Assembly (NCBI GenBank): GCA_045568115.1
Contig: JBJLBO010000001.1
Span: forward strand, 496,001 to 560,000
Length of the DNA stretch: 64,000 bases
Origin: MGIIb-O1 sp002457595
GTDB taxonomy: Archaea; Thermoplasmatota; Poseidoniia; Poseidoniales; Thalassarchaeaceae
Direction of reading: 5' to 3'
In this document: positions 25,982 through 35,400 of the stretch, piece by piece
How the letters are laid out: every line of letters starts with the position of its first letter
How positions within the stretch are numbered: the first letter of the stretch is position 1
Notes under the pieces: generated by a model
Told to the model about the DNA's origin: nothing
Seen by the model: only the letters and a program-made list of their open reading frames with translations
Database searches by the model: none
Position numbers and translations under genes: made by a program

Positions 25982-27070
25982 TCATTCTTTCCAGCGAGAC
26001 CAGCGTCCAGTCTGCTTATTGAAGCGCAATCCGGCCTTTTTCATCCATTTGTTGAACTTAGTAGCGCCGGCACCTGTAGCGATAATGAAATCTTCTCGAT
26101 GCTCTTGGGCCTGAATATATCCCTTCGCCGCAAGTGTCTGATCAATCCACTCATCAATACTCATCAGACCTCCCGTCAGATCACTTGCTTCTACTGCTGC
26201 AGCCATCTCTTCTGCTGATGCTCCTGTAGCCTCAAGATCCTTGATCATCATGTCCTTTATCGTATCAGCAGTTCGTTTCTTAGGAGGCTTGAACACCTTT
26301 TCACGAGGTTTCTTCTTTGGGTCTATTATGATGTGAGAACCATTGTTGAGGTTATCAGCAACATACTTGGCCATAGGTGAATGGAATTCATCTTCACATT
26401 CCCAACATACGAATGAGAAATCTCTTGTATCTTCAACAACATTACCGCCTCTTGGGTCCATCTCTTCACCACAGGAAGGACATGCATACATGCATAAAAC
26501 CGGAGCTATTTTCCTTCGAAAGTCGACAATGTCCTGTGGTGTTCCAACTAATTCAAGCATCTCATGATCTCGAGCCGCTTCAAGACCGCGAGTCTCTAAT
26601 TGATCTCGTAATTTGGTTCTCTGCTCACGTTTTGATTCATCATCAAAGGAATTCTCTAATTTGACAATAAGTTCGATTGTTTTTCCGAGACGATTCATTA
26701 CAAGTTTCTTAGAACGAAATGCCTCAACCTTAGCAATTCTAAGTTCCTCTTTCTTCTCATTGAGTTCTGTAATGATGTCTTTCTGTTCACGCTTGAAGCG
26801 TTGTTCCTCAATCTTGTCAACTTTCTTCTTTTGATCCTTAGAAAGAACATCAGCAAGATAGCGCTGCTTTGAGGCCGCTCTAGGACCAGATTTAACAGCC
26901 TCAAGAACAGATTTTGCTATTTCTTTCTTCAGACCGTAATTATTCCTCAACTTTTCCTCGTCGAGTTTCTTCAAATCACCGACCTTTAGGCCAGAATCTG
27001 AAAGGATCTGTGCAGTAGTTTCGTCAATGCCTCTACGAAGCAACGCTAGATAGGTGTCCTTCTTTGCCAT
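25982..27070 (-). CDS. Unknown protein: N-terminal HhH-like helices, coiled coil, zinc ribbon
   Basis: The family is not recognised. From the ATG at 27070 the protein starts MAKKDTYLALLRRGIDETTAQILSDSG, which looks like a helix-hairpin-helix or SAM-type segment. A long Lys/Glu-rich coiled coil follows (about residues 70-175). Next is a four-cysteine zinc site (CPSCGEEM about residue 208, then VCWECEDEF), a basic linker, and an amphipathic C-terminal domain ending FNKWMKKAGLRFNKQTGRWSRWKE. The frame stays open to a GTG at 27100. The composition suggests a nucleic-acid or ribosome-associated protein, and the neighbouring KsgA-DUF655-RpoF block is compatible with that. Confidence 0.6.
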   Translation of the reverse strand: MAKKDTYLALLRRGIDETTAQILSDSGLKVGDLKKLDEEKLRNNYGLKKEIAKSVLEAVKSGPRAASKQRYLADVLSKDQKKKVDKIEEQRFKREQKDIITELNEKKEELRIAKVEAFRSKKLVMNRLGKTIELIVKLENSFDDESKREQRTKLRDQLETRGLEAARDHEMLELVGTPQDIVDFRRKIAPVLCMYACPSCGEEMDPRGGNVVEDTRDFSFVCWECEDEFHSPMAKYVADNLNNGSHIIIDPKKKPREKVFKPPKKRTADTIKDMMIKDLEATGASAEEMAAAVEASDLTGGLMSIDEWIDQTLAAKGYIQAQEHREDFIIATGAGATKFNKWMKKAGLRFNKQTGRWSRWKE

Positions 27071-27171
27071 CGAACCAACTCTTGCCTCAGAGGTGCCCAC
27101 ACACGCTCCGCTGTAGTGGCCGGAACCAAGGGTACGCTATCAAGGCGATGACAACAGGTTTTGCAATTCCA

Positions 27172-28044
27172 TTATTCATTACTGATGTTTTCAATCAACT
27201 TAACCCACTCTATTGAGGTTAGATTCTCAGGTCTTCTCTCAAGTGTTTCATCTGGAAGTTTTTTTATTGCACCAAGCCAGCGATCTCTATACCAAGAAGG
27301 AATTCTATTTATTCTACGAGGAGGTTTAGAAAGAAGCGTTCGTAATTTGCGTCTACGATTTGAAAAACATTGAGTAATGACCATTCTAAAAAGTCGATTA
27401 TCTATTTGTGAAGTCTCAGACCTATCTACTGGCATCAAAGACACTAGTCGAGAATTTACTTTAGGGGCTGGACTGAAAGAATGTGAAGGAACCTTACTAT
27501 CTAATTTAACATCGAATTGTAGCCAAAGGGAATGACCAAGTGGACCTCGACTGGAGTGACCTCCGACCATTGCCATACGCTCAGCGAATTCATATTGAAC
27601 AAGTAATGCAATTCCCACTAGCGGGTTTTTGGCATGATGTTTCTGTATTCTCTCAATAATTGGACTAGAAATTTGGTAGGGTAAATTAGCTACTATGTGA
27701 GTAATATCATTCGGCCATTCAGACTCCAACGCATCTGCTAGTTGAACATCAAGACGATCGGCAGAATCGGCAAATACTCGATTCAAATGAGATACTGCCT
27801 CATTGTCAATTTCTATAGCCGTGACTTTAGCTCCTTTTCTTAACAATTCTAGAGTCAATGATCCAGGACCTGGGCCTATTTCCAAAACATGACTAGATGA
27901 GTTAATTGGATCTTGATTTCCAGCAATTTCTACTGCTCTTGAAATGATTTTTTCGTCAAGTAAGAAATGTTGGCCCAATGAACGATTGAGATGAATTCTA
28001 TCACGCAATAAATCTACTAAAAGGCGAACATCAAGGTCTTCCAT
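27172..28044 (-). CDS. ksgA: 16S rRNA dimethyladenosine transferase (KsgA/RsmA/Dim1)
   Basis: It dimethylates two adjacent adenines in the 3' helix of 16S rRNA using S-adenosylmethionine. The motifs are in order: SLGQHFLLDEKII, the SAM-binding HVLEIGPGPGSLTLELL, TAIEIDNEAV, DALESEWP and the catalytic VANLPYQISSPII. A basic C-terminal domain includes CFSNRRRKLRTLL. The ATG at 28044 has a GAGGTGGGTCC ribosome-binding site. It sits in the common archaeal order L21e-rpoF-DUF655-ksgA, separated by 13 bases from the DUF655 gene. Confidence 0.95.
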   Translation of the reverse strand: MEDLDVRLLVDLLRDRIHLNRSLGQHFLLDEKIISRAVEIAGNQDPINSSSHVLEIGPGPGSLTLELLRKGAKVTAIEIDNEAVSHLNRVFADSADRLDVQLADALESEWPNDITHIVANLPYQISSPIIERIQKHHAKNPLVGIALLVQYEFAERMAMVGGHSSRGPLGHSLWLQFDVKLDSKVPSHSFSPAPKVNSRLVSLMPVDRSETSQIDNRLFRMVITQCFSNRRRKLRTLLSKPPRRINRIPSWYRDRWLGAIKKLPDETLERRPENLTSIEWVKLIENISNE

Positions 28045-28057
28045 GGACCCACCTCAT

Positions 28058-28657
28058 TCAAGCACTAATTCTCACAAGAAGTTCCAATAGACTTGGAATC
28101 TCATTTGGATCAGCCAATTCTCTTACATAACGTTCTGCTAGCAATGAAATCGCATCAACTTCTAATTTTTCATTGACCTCAGAAAAATCAACCCAGCCAT
28201 TCGGACCTCTTATCTTAACCCAATTTTGAGCTGTAGACTTACCCACACCAGGAAGTAGTTGGAAAGCATGCATTTTCAGAGAAATATTGTTTGCTCTATT
28301 GAAGAAACTCAAGTGAGCATCAGGATTTACTATTATTGCCTGATTTATCGTTTCAAGAAGAGAATTAATTGATTCGTTAGATAAATCACGATATCGAAGT
28401 GAAGAAAGGGAGCCTATTGAACTACCTTCAATCTCGACTCTATCGCCTACCTTGAAACTCGAACTCTCATTCAGACGAGCACGAACTATGTGCAGACTAG
28501 GGTCTGAAATAGCATGAATTTCAAACCCAGAAGGACGGCGTTCTAGAATCTCAAGAATAAAGACATGAGTCTCTTGAAAAAATGGGTTTTCACCCACTTT
28601 ATCCCCGTTATTATAGCCGTTCGGCTGCATCATTCTCACTCTGCGGAGAACGGTCAT
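28058..28657 (-). CDS. DUF655-family RNA-binding protein
   Basis: A 199-residue protein of the archaeal DUF655 family, which pairs an OB-like beta domain (VFILEILERRPSGFEIHAI...FKVGDRVEIEG) with a helix-hairpin-helix motif (HAFQLLPGVGKSTAQNWVKIRG). The family is regarded as a predicted RNA-binding protein linked to ribosome biogenesis, on the evidence of its conserved position between rpoF and ksgA, which is exactly its position here. Start choice is uncertain between the ATG at 28657 and one at 28633. Confidence 0.85.
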   Translation of the reverse strand: MTVLRRVRMMQPNGYNNGDKVGENPFFQETHVFILEILERRPSGFEIHAISDPSLHIVRARLNESSSFKVGDRVEIEGSSIGSLSSLRYRDLSNESINSLLETINQAIIVNPDAHLSFFNRANNISLKMHAFQLLPGVGKSTAQNWVKIRGPNGWVDFSEVNEKLEVDAISLLAERYVRELADPNEIPSLLELLVRISA

Positions 28658-28708
28658 CCCTCATGAATGGAATTGTTCCACGTAATCTAAGAAAAATCAG
28701 TAATTTAC

Positions 28709-29062
28709 TCAAAGTATCGCTTGTCGAACCACAGTAATGATTTCTTCAATCTCACTTGTATCCATTGCAATTCGCTTTGAAGCGATAATAACACGAACAT
28801 CTTCGACCTTGATTGGCATAAGTTCTGAGATCTTTGCACATACTTCTGGATGTTGACTGAGTTTCTCATTCTCCATCAAACTTGTGAATAGTGAACTGAA
28901 AACCTCTGGTGTGGTTTTAATTCCACCTCGATTTTCACTAGCAGCCCACTCTGCGTGGAAAAGAGCAACCTTCTGCTCGTATGAAAGTTCACCACGACGC
29001 TCACGAGCGTCAAGAAGAAGATCACGTACTGTAGCAAAATCAACAAATTCTCGCTCAGCCAT
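28709..29062 (-). CDS. rpoF: DNA-directed RNA polymerase subunit F (Rpo4)
   Basis: The archaeal homologue of eukaryotic Rpb4, which pairs with Rpo7 to form the polymerase stalk that binds nascent RNA. The protein has the characteristic acidic helices (FATVRDLLLDARERRGELSYEQKVALFHAEWA) and the HRDC-like C-terminus (CAKISELMPIKVEDVRVIIASKRI). The frame opens at a GTG overlapping the L21e stop, but the ATG at 29062 lies 5 bases after GGAGTGA and is chosen. Tight linkage to L21e is typical in euryarchaea. Confidence 0.92.
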   Translation of the reverse strand: MAEREFVDFATVRDLLLDARERRGELSYEQKVALFHAEWAASENRGGIKTTPEVFSSLFTSLMENEKLSQHPEVCAKISELMPIKVEDVRVIIASKRIAMDTSEIEEIITVVRQAIL

Positions 29063-29067
29063 AATTC

Positions 29068-29358
29068 TCACTCCAATGGGTGTAGGTGCTCTGGACGAGC
29101 GATGACTGTCTTAGCCATGTTCTTGTCATGTAGAGATACTACCCAAGCACGTCCTTGCTTAGCTGAAATAATTCCAGTAGCGCCTTGGAAGCGGCGATGC
29201 GGCATACCCTTCTGCTGAGATCCATTTAGGACCACTGCTACTCTGTCGCCAATGTTATACTGATGCATAACACGACTGATGTAGAGGCGTCCTCGCTGTT
29301 CCTTAGAACGTCGCAAAATACTGCGAGTTCCTTGACGAGTTCCGTGACTTCGGCGCAT
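29068..29358 (-). CDS. rpl21e: 50S ribosomal protein L21e
   Basis: An archaeal/eukaryotic-specific large subunit protein of 96 residues. The N-terminal basic segment RRSHGTRQGTRSILRRSKEQRGR, the YNIGDRVAVVLNGSQQKGMPHRRFQGATGII SH3-like core and the C-terminal RPEHLHPL match the family across its length. The gene starts the L21e-rpoF-DUF655-ksgA cluster, directly after the Pus10 gene as in many archaea. A palindrome lies 15-27 bases upstream of its ATG. Confidence 0.95.
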   Translation of the reverse strand: MRRSHGTRQGTRSILRRSKEQRGRLYISRVMHQYNIGDRVAVVLNGSQQKGMPHRRFQGATGIISAKQGRAWVVSLHDKNMAKTVIARPEHLHPLE

Positions 29359-29372
29359 GATATTTCACCCAT

Positions 29373-29385
29373 CGACCATAGGTCG
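29373..29385. promoter_or_regulatory. Palindrome upstream of L21e (CGACC-ATA-GGTCG)
   Basis: An inverted repeat with the same CCATAGG centre as at 14148-14162 lies just before the L21e start. Another overlapping palindrome, CGACCGGTCG, follows at 29388-29397. A TTAAGAATA TATA-like stretch lies near 29409-29417 on the minus strand, so the repeats would fall around the transcription start or in a short leader. An operator or RNA hairpin is possible. Confidence 0.3.
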
Positions 29386-29438
29386 TGCGACCGGTCGACC
29401 TGCCCCGTATTCTTAAGGCCATCTGAATGGAAGAAAAT

Positions 29439-30941
29439 TCAGTCCGCGTGGATATCCTCTACATCAAGCCAAGTGACTTGACATTCCCTCTCAAGAACAC
29501 CCGCGACTGAAGGTACCGTTCGCCCTTCATCTGAGTGAACTAATTCTTTCACATATGTTCCCGCTTCGCAACGAACTGAAAATTGGACTTCATTTCCATC
29601 AATAACAATATTATCAACTGAAGTGATTTTCCTCTTACGGTTCTTATCTGCTCGCCTATGAGATACTCGCTTTGGAGTCTGTTGTTCCAAAGTGACCCCT
29701 GAAAGGCTGGAAATTGATTCAATTATTGAGGAGTCTTCAGGAGGGTCTTCTATTGTGAAGCGAATTGTGTAGGATTTTTCCGCTCTAGTTTCCTTAATTC
29801 GGCTAACTTCACTTCTATTTGTCCAACGAAGTTCTAAAATCTCAACTTTACCGGCAGCATTCGAATTAACCGCCTTTTCTATTTCTTCAAGATCAGTACG
29901 CCTAACTTTAGGATGCTTGACTTCCAGCACAAAGGGTCGACCTCTTCCTAAGCAGCGAACATCAATGTCTTCACGTCCCATTCCGTGGAAAGAGGTGTTA
30001 TCTGCTCGAAGTGCCAAACGGAATGGCTCACCAATCAAATCTTGTACCGAATCTGGATATTGTAATCCTGAACCTTCACAAGACTCGCAACCACCATCAC
30101 GACCACGGCAGGCACGGCAGGGCCAACGTGTCTGAGGAATGCCCCGTTCCAATTTGCGGTAGCGTCCGTAAATGAAAACGGGGCGAATGTCAACATCCAC
30201 TCTAAGTGTAAGACAGTCAATTAGAATCATCAAATCAGGACGTTCTTTGACGAATTCTACACCATCCATCCGCTGGCGGATACCCATTTGGATAGATTCC
30301 GTGAATGATGCCTTCAGGGGACGGGAGCCTGAAGCCCCATGGCGAGTGCGAATTCGGTCTTCCTCCTGAATCAAATCTTTAGGAACATGAACACCAATTT
30401 GTATGGTGCCATGATCTAGTTCCCCGGTCTGTTCAACTATACGTTCAACAATATTTTCAACATCTTCGAACAAATTTTCACAAAGAGGACATAATTCGGG
30501 AATTTCTGATGATTCCAACTCTTTGTCCCTGGCAAATGCTTCCTTTCTTAGGGTAGCCCCAGCTTCTGCGCCAGTCTCTTCTGTGCGCCTACCGGCTACT
30601 CTGTGTAAACAATGATCGCAAGTGCCGATTCGAATCATATGGACTATGCCCAATGGAGCAGGGCAAGGTGGGGAGTCCCAGTCTACAGTTTGGCCGCTGG
30701 TCTCGAAATCATCGCCATCGAACCATTCCTCCTCATCGGCATCTTCATTGATTGCGACAAGATCGTCCCAAGGATCGTCTGCTGAAGCATATCCAGCGCT
30801 AGAATAGAGTTGCCACTCTTCTTCATCTGATGCCGCAGCATCTTCCTTAGGCCCATCACCGGTCATTGAATCACCGACCGCCTCGAGGGAGGGAATCCCA
30901 CGTTGCGATAGATGGGCGACCAAAGGGTCACCTTTGAGCAC
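29439..30941 (-). CDS. pus10: tRNA pseudouridine synthase Pus10
   Basis: It makes pseudouridine 54/55 in the T loop of archaeal tRNAs. After a long acidic N-terminal extension (about 95 residues, unusual for the family), a THUMP-containing region carries zinc cysteines (CDHCLHR, CPLCENLF). The catalytic half has SGSRPLKASF-type linker, GREDIDVRCLGRGRPFVLEV with the catalytic Asp, and the C-terminal AGTYVKELVHSDEGRTVPSV. A second cysteine cluster (CRACRGRDGGCESCEGSG) is inserted near residue 275. The start is GTG at 30941; an internal ATG at 30866 would remove 25 acidic residues. Confidence 0.93.
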   Translation of the reverse strand: MLKGDPLVAHLSQRGIPSLEAVGDSMTGDGPKEDAAASDEEEWQLYSSAGYASADDPWDDLVAINEDADEEEWFDGDDFETSGQTVDWDSPPCPAPLGIVHMIRIGTCDHCLHRVAGRRTEETGAEAGATLRKEAFARDKELESSEIPELCPLCENLFEDVENIVERIVEQTGELDHGTIQIGVHVPKDLIQEEDRIRTRHGASGSRPLKASFTESIQMGIRQRMDGVEFVKERPDLMILIDCLTLRVDVDIRPVFIYGRYRKLERGIPQTRWPCRACRGRDGGCESCEGSGLQYPDSVQDLIGEPFRLALRADNTSFHGMGREDIDVRCLGRGRPFVLEVKHPKVRRTDLEEIEKAVNSNAAGKVEILELRWTNRSEVSRIKETRAEKSYTIRFTIEDPPEDSSIIESISSLSGVTLEQQTPKRVSHRRADKNRKRKITSVDNIVIDGNEVQFSVRCEAGTYVKELVHSDEGRTVPSVAGVLERECQVTWLDVEDIHAD

Positions 30942-30980
30942 TTCGGATAGAATGATTGAGTGTTTTCGTGAATTCTATTG

Positions 30981-31337
30981 TTAGATTTCTGTACCAAAAT
31001 TCTCCACAGTTTCTCTCAAATGGCTAAAGGAATAGATTCCGCTGGAGCAGCCAGTTGGCCAAGAAAATCTCATTCCATAACGGCCCACAAGTTCGACTTT
31101 CGGTTTGACTAATTGTAAGCGCATGATTTCTTCACGGAACTCAATGATTCTCTGTTCATTAGATTGACGAGGATTGCAATTTGCACACGGACAATTGAGG
31201 CGAAGTTCGATGTAATCAACTCGGAAAGAATTGCCATCTGCAAAACGTAGAATACAAGACTCTGTAGACCTCTCTAAGTCAGTCAGTTGATCTTTCACAA
31301 CTTCGTTCAGTCGCATATTATGTATCAATTTGACCAT
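30981..31337 (-). CDS. DUF971 (gamma-butyrobetaine hydroxylase-like N-terminal) protein
   Basis: A stand-alone DUF971 domain: CILRFADGNSFRVDYIELRLNCPCANC, then VELVGRYGMRFSWPTGCSSGIYSFSHLRE. In bacteria this domain is commonly encoded next to Mrp/ApbC Fe-S carrier genes, and the paired cysteines (CPCANC) suggest metal binding; the real role is unknown. The frame is open upstream to 31433, which would overlap the divergent dnaJ-like gene; the ATG at 31337 removes the overlap and keeps the domain, with ATG 31316 possible. Confidence 0.8.
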   Translation of the reverse strand: MVKLIHNMRLNEVVKDQLTDLERSTESCILRFADGNSFRVDYIELRLNCPCANCNPRQSNEQRIIEFREEIMRLQLVKPKVELVGRYGMRFSWPTGCSSGIYSFSHLRETVENFGTEI

Positions 31338-31396
31338 CTGAGCATCCGCAGAGATATTGGTCAATCTCAAATGTCTCCTCGCCCACAGAGAGTCCG

Positions 31397-32368
31397 ATGG
31401 CTGACGACCCGTACCGTGTGCTCGGAGTCTCAAAGGATGCCACAGATGCTGAAATTAAGCGCTCATATCGCAAATTAGCTCGGCAATATCACCCAGATCG
31501 TAATCCCAGTGATGCGGCTGCTGAAGAGCAATTCAAATCTATTCAATCATCCTATGAACAGATTGGCACTGCTTCGGCTCGTAAGGAATACGACCAACAA
31601 CGTCGAATGGAAGAAATGTTCTCTCGTGGTGGAAATCCATTCCGTGGAGGATTTGGAGGCGGAGGGCAAAGTGGGGGATTCGATTTCTCCGATATATTGA
31701 ATCAATTCATGGGAGGAAAAGGAGATGGGCGATTTGAACAAAGTTCCAGAAATCCTCGCTCAGTCTCTCAAGAACCAACTCAGGTAGCACGAGGGCCTGA
31801 CATCAGTGCGGGTATCGATATCACTCTGCCACAGGCTATTTCAGGCGATAAAGTTGAATTTGGTCATCGTAGACTTCGCATATGCTCGAAATGTAAAGGA
31901 GAATCATACAGAAGCCGGAGACGTTGCCAACAATGCAATTCGAAGGGGGTTGAAACAAGATCCTCGACCATTACTGTGACTGTCCCCGCTAATGCAGAAC
32001 ATGGACAACAATTGAGATTGAAAAAGATGGGGCATGAACATCCACAAGGAGAACCTGGCGATTTATTGATTACAATTAGGCTCGATGCAGAAGAGGGGCG
32101 TAGATGGGAAGCGGGTAAACTTGTCCAAGAAGTCCCAGTAACCTATTCTTCTATGATATTAGGAGGTAAAGTCCGCATCACGACCCCTCTTGGTAAGAGA
32201 GTGCAAATCGACATCCCTCAAGGAACTAGAATTGGAGACCGAAGACGATTAGCAGGACATGGTCACGATGGAGGGCCTCTAGATGTCGAATTTGTGTTGA
32301 AAGAAACTAAATCTTTCACTGATGAACAACTAGATGCAGTCAAACGTCTTTCGGATGTTGGGCTATGA
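31397..32368 (+). CDS. DnaJ-like co-chaperone with a half zinc finger
   Basis: A J-domain protein of 323 residues that would stimulate an Hsp70. The J domain is intact (residues 1-70, HPD in YHPDRNPSD), followed by a Gly/Phe-rich linker (GGNPFRGGFGGGGQSGGF). The cysteine region has only two CxxC units (CSKCKGE and CQQCNSKG) instead of four, so at most one zinc is bound. The two C-terminal beta domains are complete (VTVPANAEHGQQLRLKKMGHE to DIPQGTRIGDRRRLAGHG). It is intermediate between DnaJ and the finger-less CbpA. It is divergent from the DUF971 gene. Confidence 0.9.
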   Translation: MADDPYRVLGVSKDATDAEIKRSYRKLARQYHPDRNPSDAAAEEQFKSIQSSYEQIGTASARKEYDQQRRMEEMFSRGGNPFRGGFGGGGQSGGFDFSDILNQFMGGKGDGRFEQSSRNPRSVSQEPTQVARGPDISAGIDITLPQAISGDKVEFGHRRLRICSKCKGESYRSRRRCQQCNSKGVETRSSTITVTVPANAEHGQQLRLKKMGHEHPQGEPGDLLITIRLDAEEGRRWEAGKLVQEVPVTYSSMILGGKVRITTPLGKRVQIDIPQGTRIGDRRRLAGHGHDGGPLDVEFVLKETKSFTDEQLDAVKRLSDVGL

Positions 32369-32402
32369 ATTGGAAGATACAAACTATTGAAAGGATGATT
32401 CT

Positions 32403-35400
32403 TTGCGAGAGATTGTGAACGAAGTTCGAGACTTCAGTGGTCTTGCTGAGACTTTGATTCCAAATCGCAAATACAGCCACTTTGCTGTAATTGTAGTTTC
32501 ACTTCTAATGCTCCCGGGTTTGGCTGCTAGTCAAGAGCCAATTGATATCGAATCATATGACTTAGAATCTCCAGAATTAGAGGCTCATGCTGTAATGAAA
32601 ACTGAATTCTCATCTGCTGGAAACATATGGGGCTTTGGAATCTTCATCAGAGATTCTGAAGAAATTGGAGTGCAGCCATCAGAGGTAACACAGATTGCAG
32701 ATTATAGGGGAGATCAAAACGGAGTTGAAATTCCTGTGGGTGGAATACTAAATCTTACGGTTTTGAGAGAAATTGACCTAAAATCGAATTATCTTAAAGA
32801 ACATCAACTCTCTAACTACTACCTATCTTTCGCCTCCCAAATTTCTGGTCAACCAATATTAGGTGTGCTAGATCTTACAAATGAGTTTAGAATTTTTATG
32901 TCAAATCAATCTCTATTGACTCAGCCAAGTATCAATCCCGAAACTCTCAAACTAGAACAGCCCCGTACTAATTGGACGGATTGTGGTGATTTGGTCTGCC
33001 TATCATTTGATGATGAAAATGTCACACAAGGCCATATTGATTTGGCTGCACAAAGAATGGCAAATCACAGCCACGGAGCTTTTTTGAGATTCTTATCTTC
33101 TGATAGGGCATTCCTTCCAGATTCATCTAGTAGTGTGATTGGCCCAATAGATGGTGAGTTAGAACTTGATGGGACAATTACATCAAAAAATTGGGGACCT
33201 GGGAGATGGTCGGCAAGTTCTGCTTGGATGATACTCAATATAGACAAGAGTGCGATGGAGCAGGATGGTTGGACTTTCTCTTGGCTGGAAGCAAAATCAG
33301 AATTCGGATATACCCGTGATGGAGTTGAATTCAAGACTAATCCAATTGAACATTCATTCCAAGAATGTAAGGAAGGTGCTGAAAATGGGGATGAACCATG
33401 CTCTATGGAATGGATGTACCTATCAATCGAGGAGAGTTTGCGTAATACTGACAATGTAACCGTAACAATTCTACTGGGCGAGAGCCCAAATGTTGAGATT
33501 AACCGTGAATTACTCTCAAGCTCGTTTCTTCTTGGTCTAATGGCAATTGCAGTAATCATAATCCTATGGTTAAGTCTCAGGAGAGTTTCAGATGTTGTAC
33601 TTGTAGGTCTAGGACTTGTTCTATCTCTGATGTGGATGCAAGGATCCATCGGATGGCTAATGCTACTTGGTGAGAAGTATGGGTTCACACTCATCTCAAG
33701 ATCTCAATTCTCGAATCTTTTACCTATACTCGTACTAGCATTAGGAATAGATGACAGTCTACATGTCCTTCATAGATACAAAGAGGAGAGAAGGTTAGGG
33801 CGAGATCCAGAAAAATCTGCGAATGAATCTCTATCCAAAGTTGGTCGCGCAATTATGCTGACTAGTTTTACCACAATTGTTGCTTTTCTTGCAAATCTAA
33901 CATCGGATATTGTCGCCTTGCGCTCATTTGGAATTGAAGCAGGGCTCGGAGTATTAGCGGCCTTTATTTTAACTGGAATATGGATGCCTCTACTTCGCCT
34001 AGATATGGATCAAATGCTAGATTCTAAAGGATTCGATATTAGTGAAGGGGATTCAACAATTCATCTAATTCCAAAGGAATGGCTGGCTTATGTAACTGAA
34101 GGAGCTCATAGAAATGCAATACCAATAATTCTAATTGTTTTGCTTATTTCATCAGCAGCGGTTCCGAAGATGTTGTCTTTGGAAGGTGATTTCCAGATTG
34201 ATGATTTCCTTGATGAAGATTCTGATTTCGCGGTTGGTGTTAGTCTAGTTAATGAACGATTTGAAGATGGTGAACCTGGCTACATATTAGTTGAAGGAGA
34301 TATTGCCAATCCAAGCATTATCGAGGCTATTAGTCAGATTAGAATCAATATGAATAGTCATGGAGAAGGAGATCCAAATCAGATTTCTAGAATCCCTTCA
34401 GGCGAAGTCGAATTGATTGCTTTAGATCAAATATTGATGTACACTCAAGCAGCAATGCTATGGAATATGACTGCCTTTAATGAGGCTGGCTGGGATCACA
34501 CAATAGAAGATGGAGGAACTGGTTGCGAGGCAACTCGTGTCTTCGCCCTATCAGTAAATAACTGGGCTTATATTCCATCTTTAGAAGATAAATCATGTTT
34601 ACTATTCCTCTATGGATATATCTTGATACATGGAGTTCCAGCCAGTGGTGGATACCCTGAACTACCTCCTTCAATAACCGCTGAGTATTTACAAAGCAAT
34701 GATGAAATTGACCCTGAAAGAACCTGGCTAACTGTAGATGGAGAGTCTCCTGAATATATTCGTACAAGTCTTAGATTTGGAATTACAAGCCCTGAAAAAT
34801 TTGCTCTTGTAGAACCGGCTCTAGAACAATTACACTCTGACTTAGTTCCTCTTCAGAATTTATCAAGAACCCCACTTTCAGAAAGATCTCCTATTGATTC
34901 GGGATTTGAAAATCAATCTTTTCCAGTGACTTGGGCTATACCAACTGGAGACCCTATAGTTCGTTTTATCGCAGCGGATTCTATGCAAGATCAAATGCAA
35001 GAAACTCTGGTACTAGGCCTATTCCTTTGTACATTGACATTATGGTGGGGATTCAGAACTTCAAGAAAGAATTCAGTTGAAAGAAAAGAGGTTCTTCTTG
35101 GATTGGTGCCAATAGGAATTATTTCGGGAATGTCTTGGATATTATTTGGCATAAACATGTTACCATTTGCAATATTATTCAGTGGATTAATGGTTTTCTA
35201 TTGGGGATTAGATGGATTCATCTATGCTATGTTAACAACGATTCCTATTACTGCAATTATTATTTGGCTGTACGCAATTGTTGAGATTTTTGGATATGGA
35301 CTGAATATGGTTACAGTATCAATTGCAGCAATATCTCTCGGAGTTGGGATTGATTATGTTATTCACGTCATTGAAAGATTCCGCGAAGAGCGCGCAAAAG

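Noticed and set aside
33065..33694. A 209-codon minus-strand frame within the RND exporter gene
   Set aside because: The exporter is continuous and conserved over this segment; the antisense product is Ser/Pro-rich without motifs.
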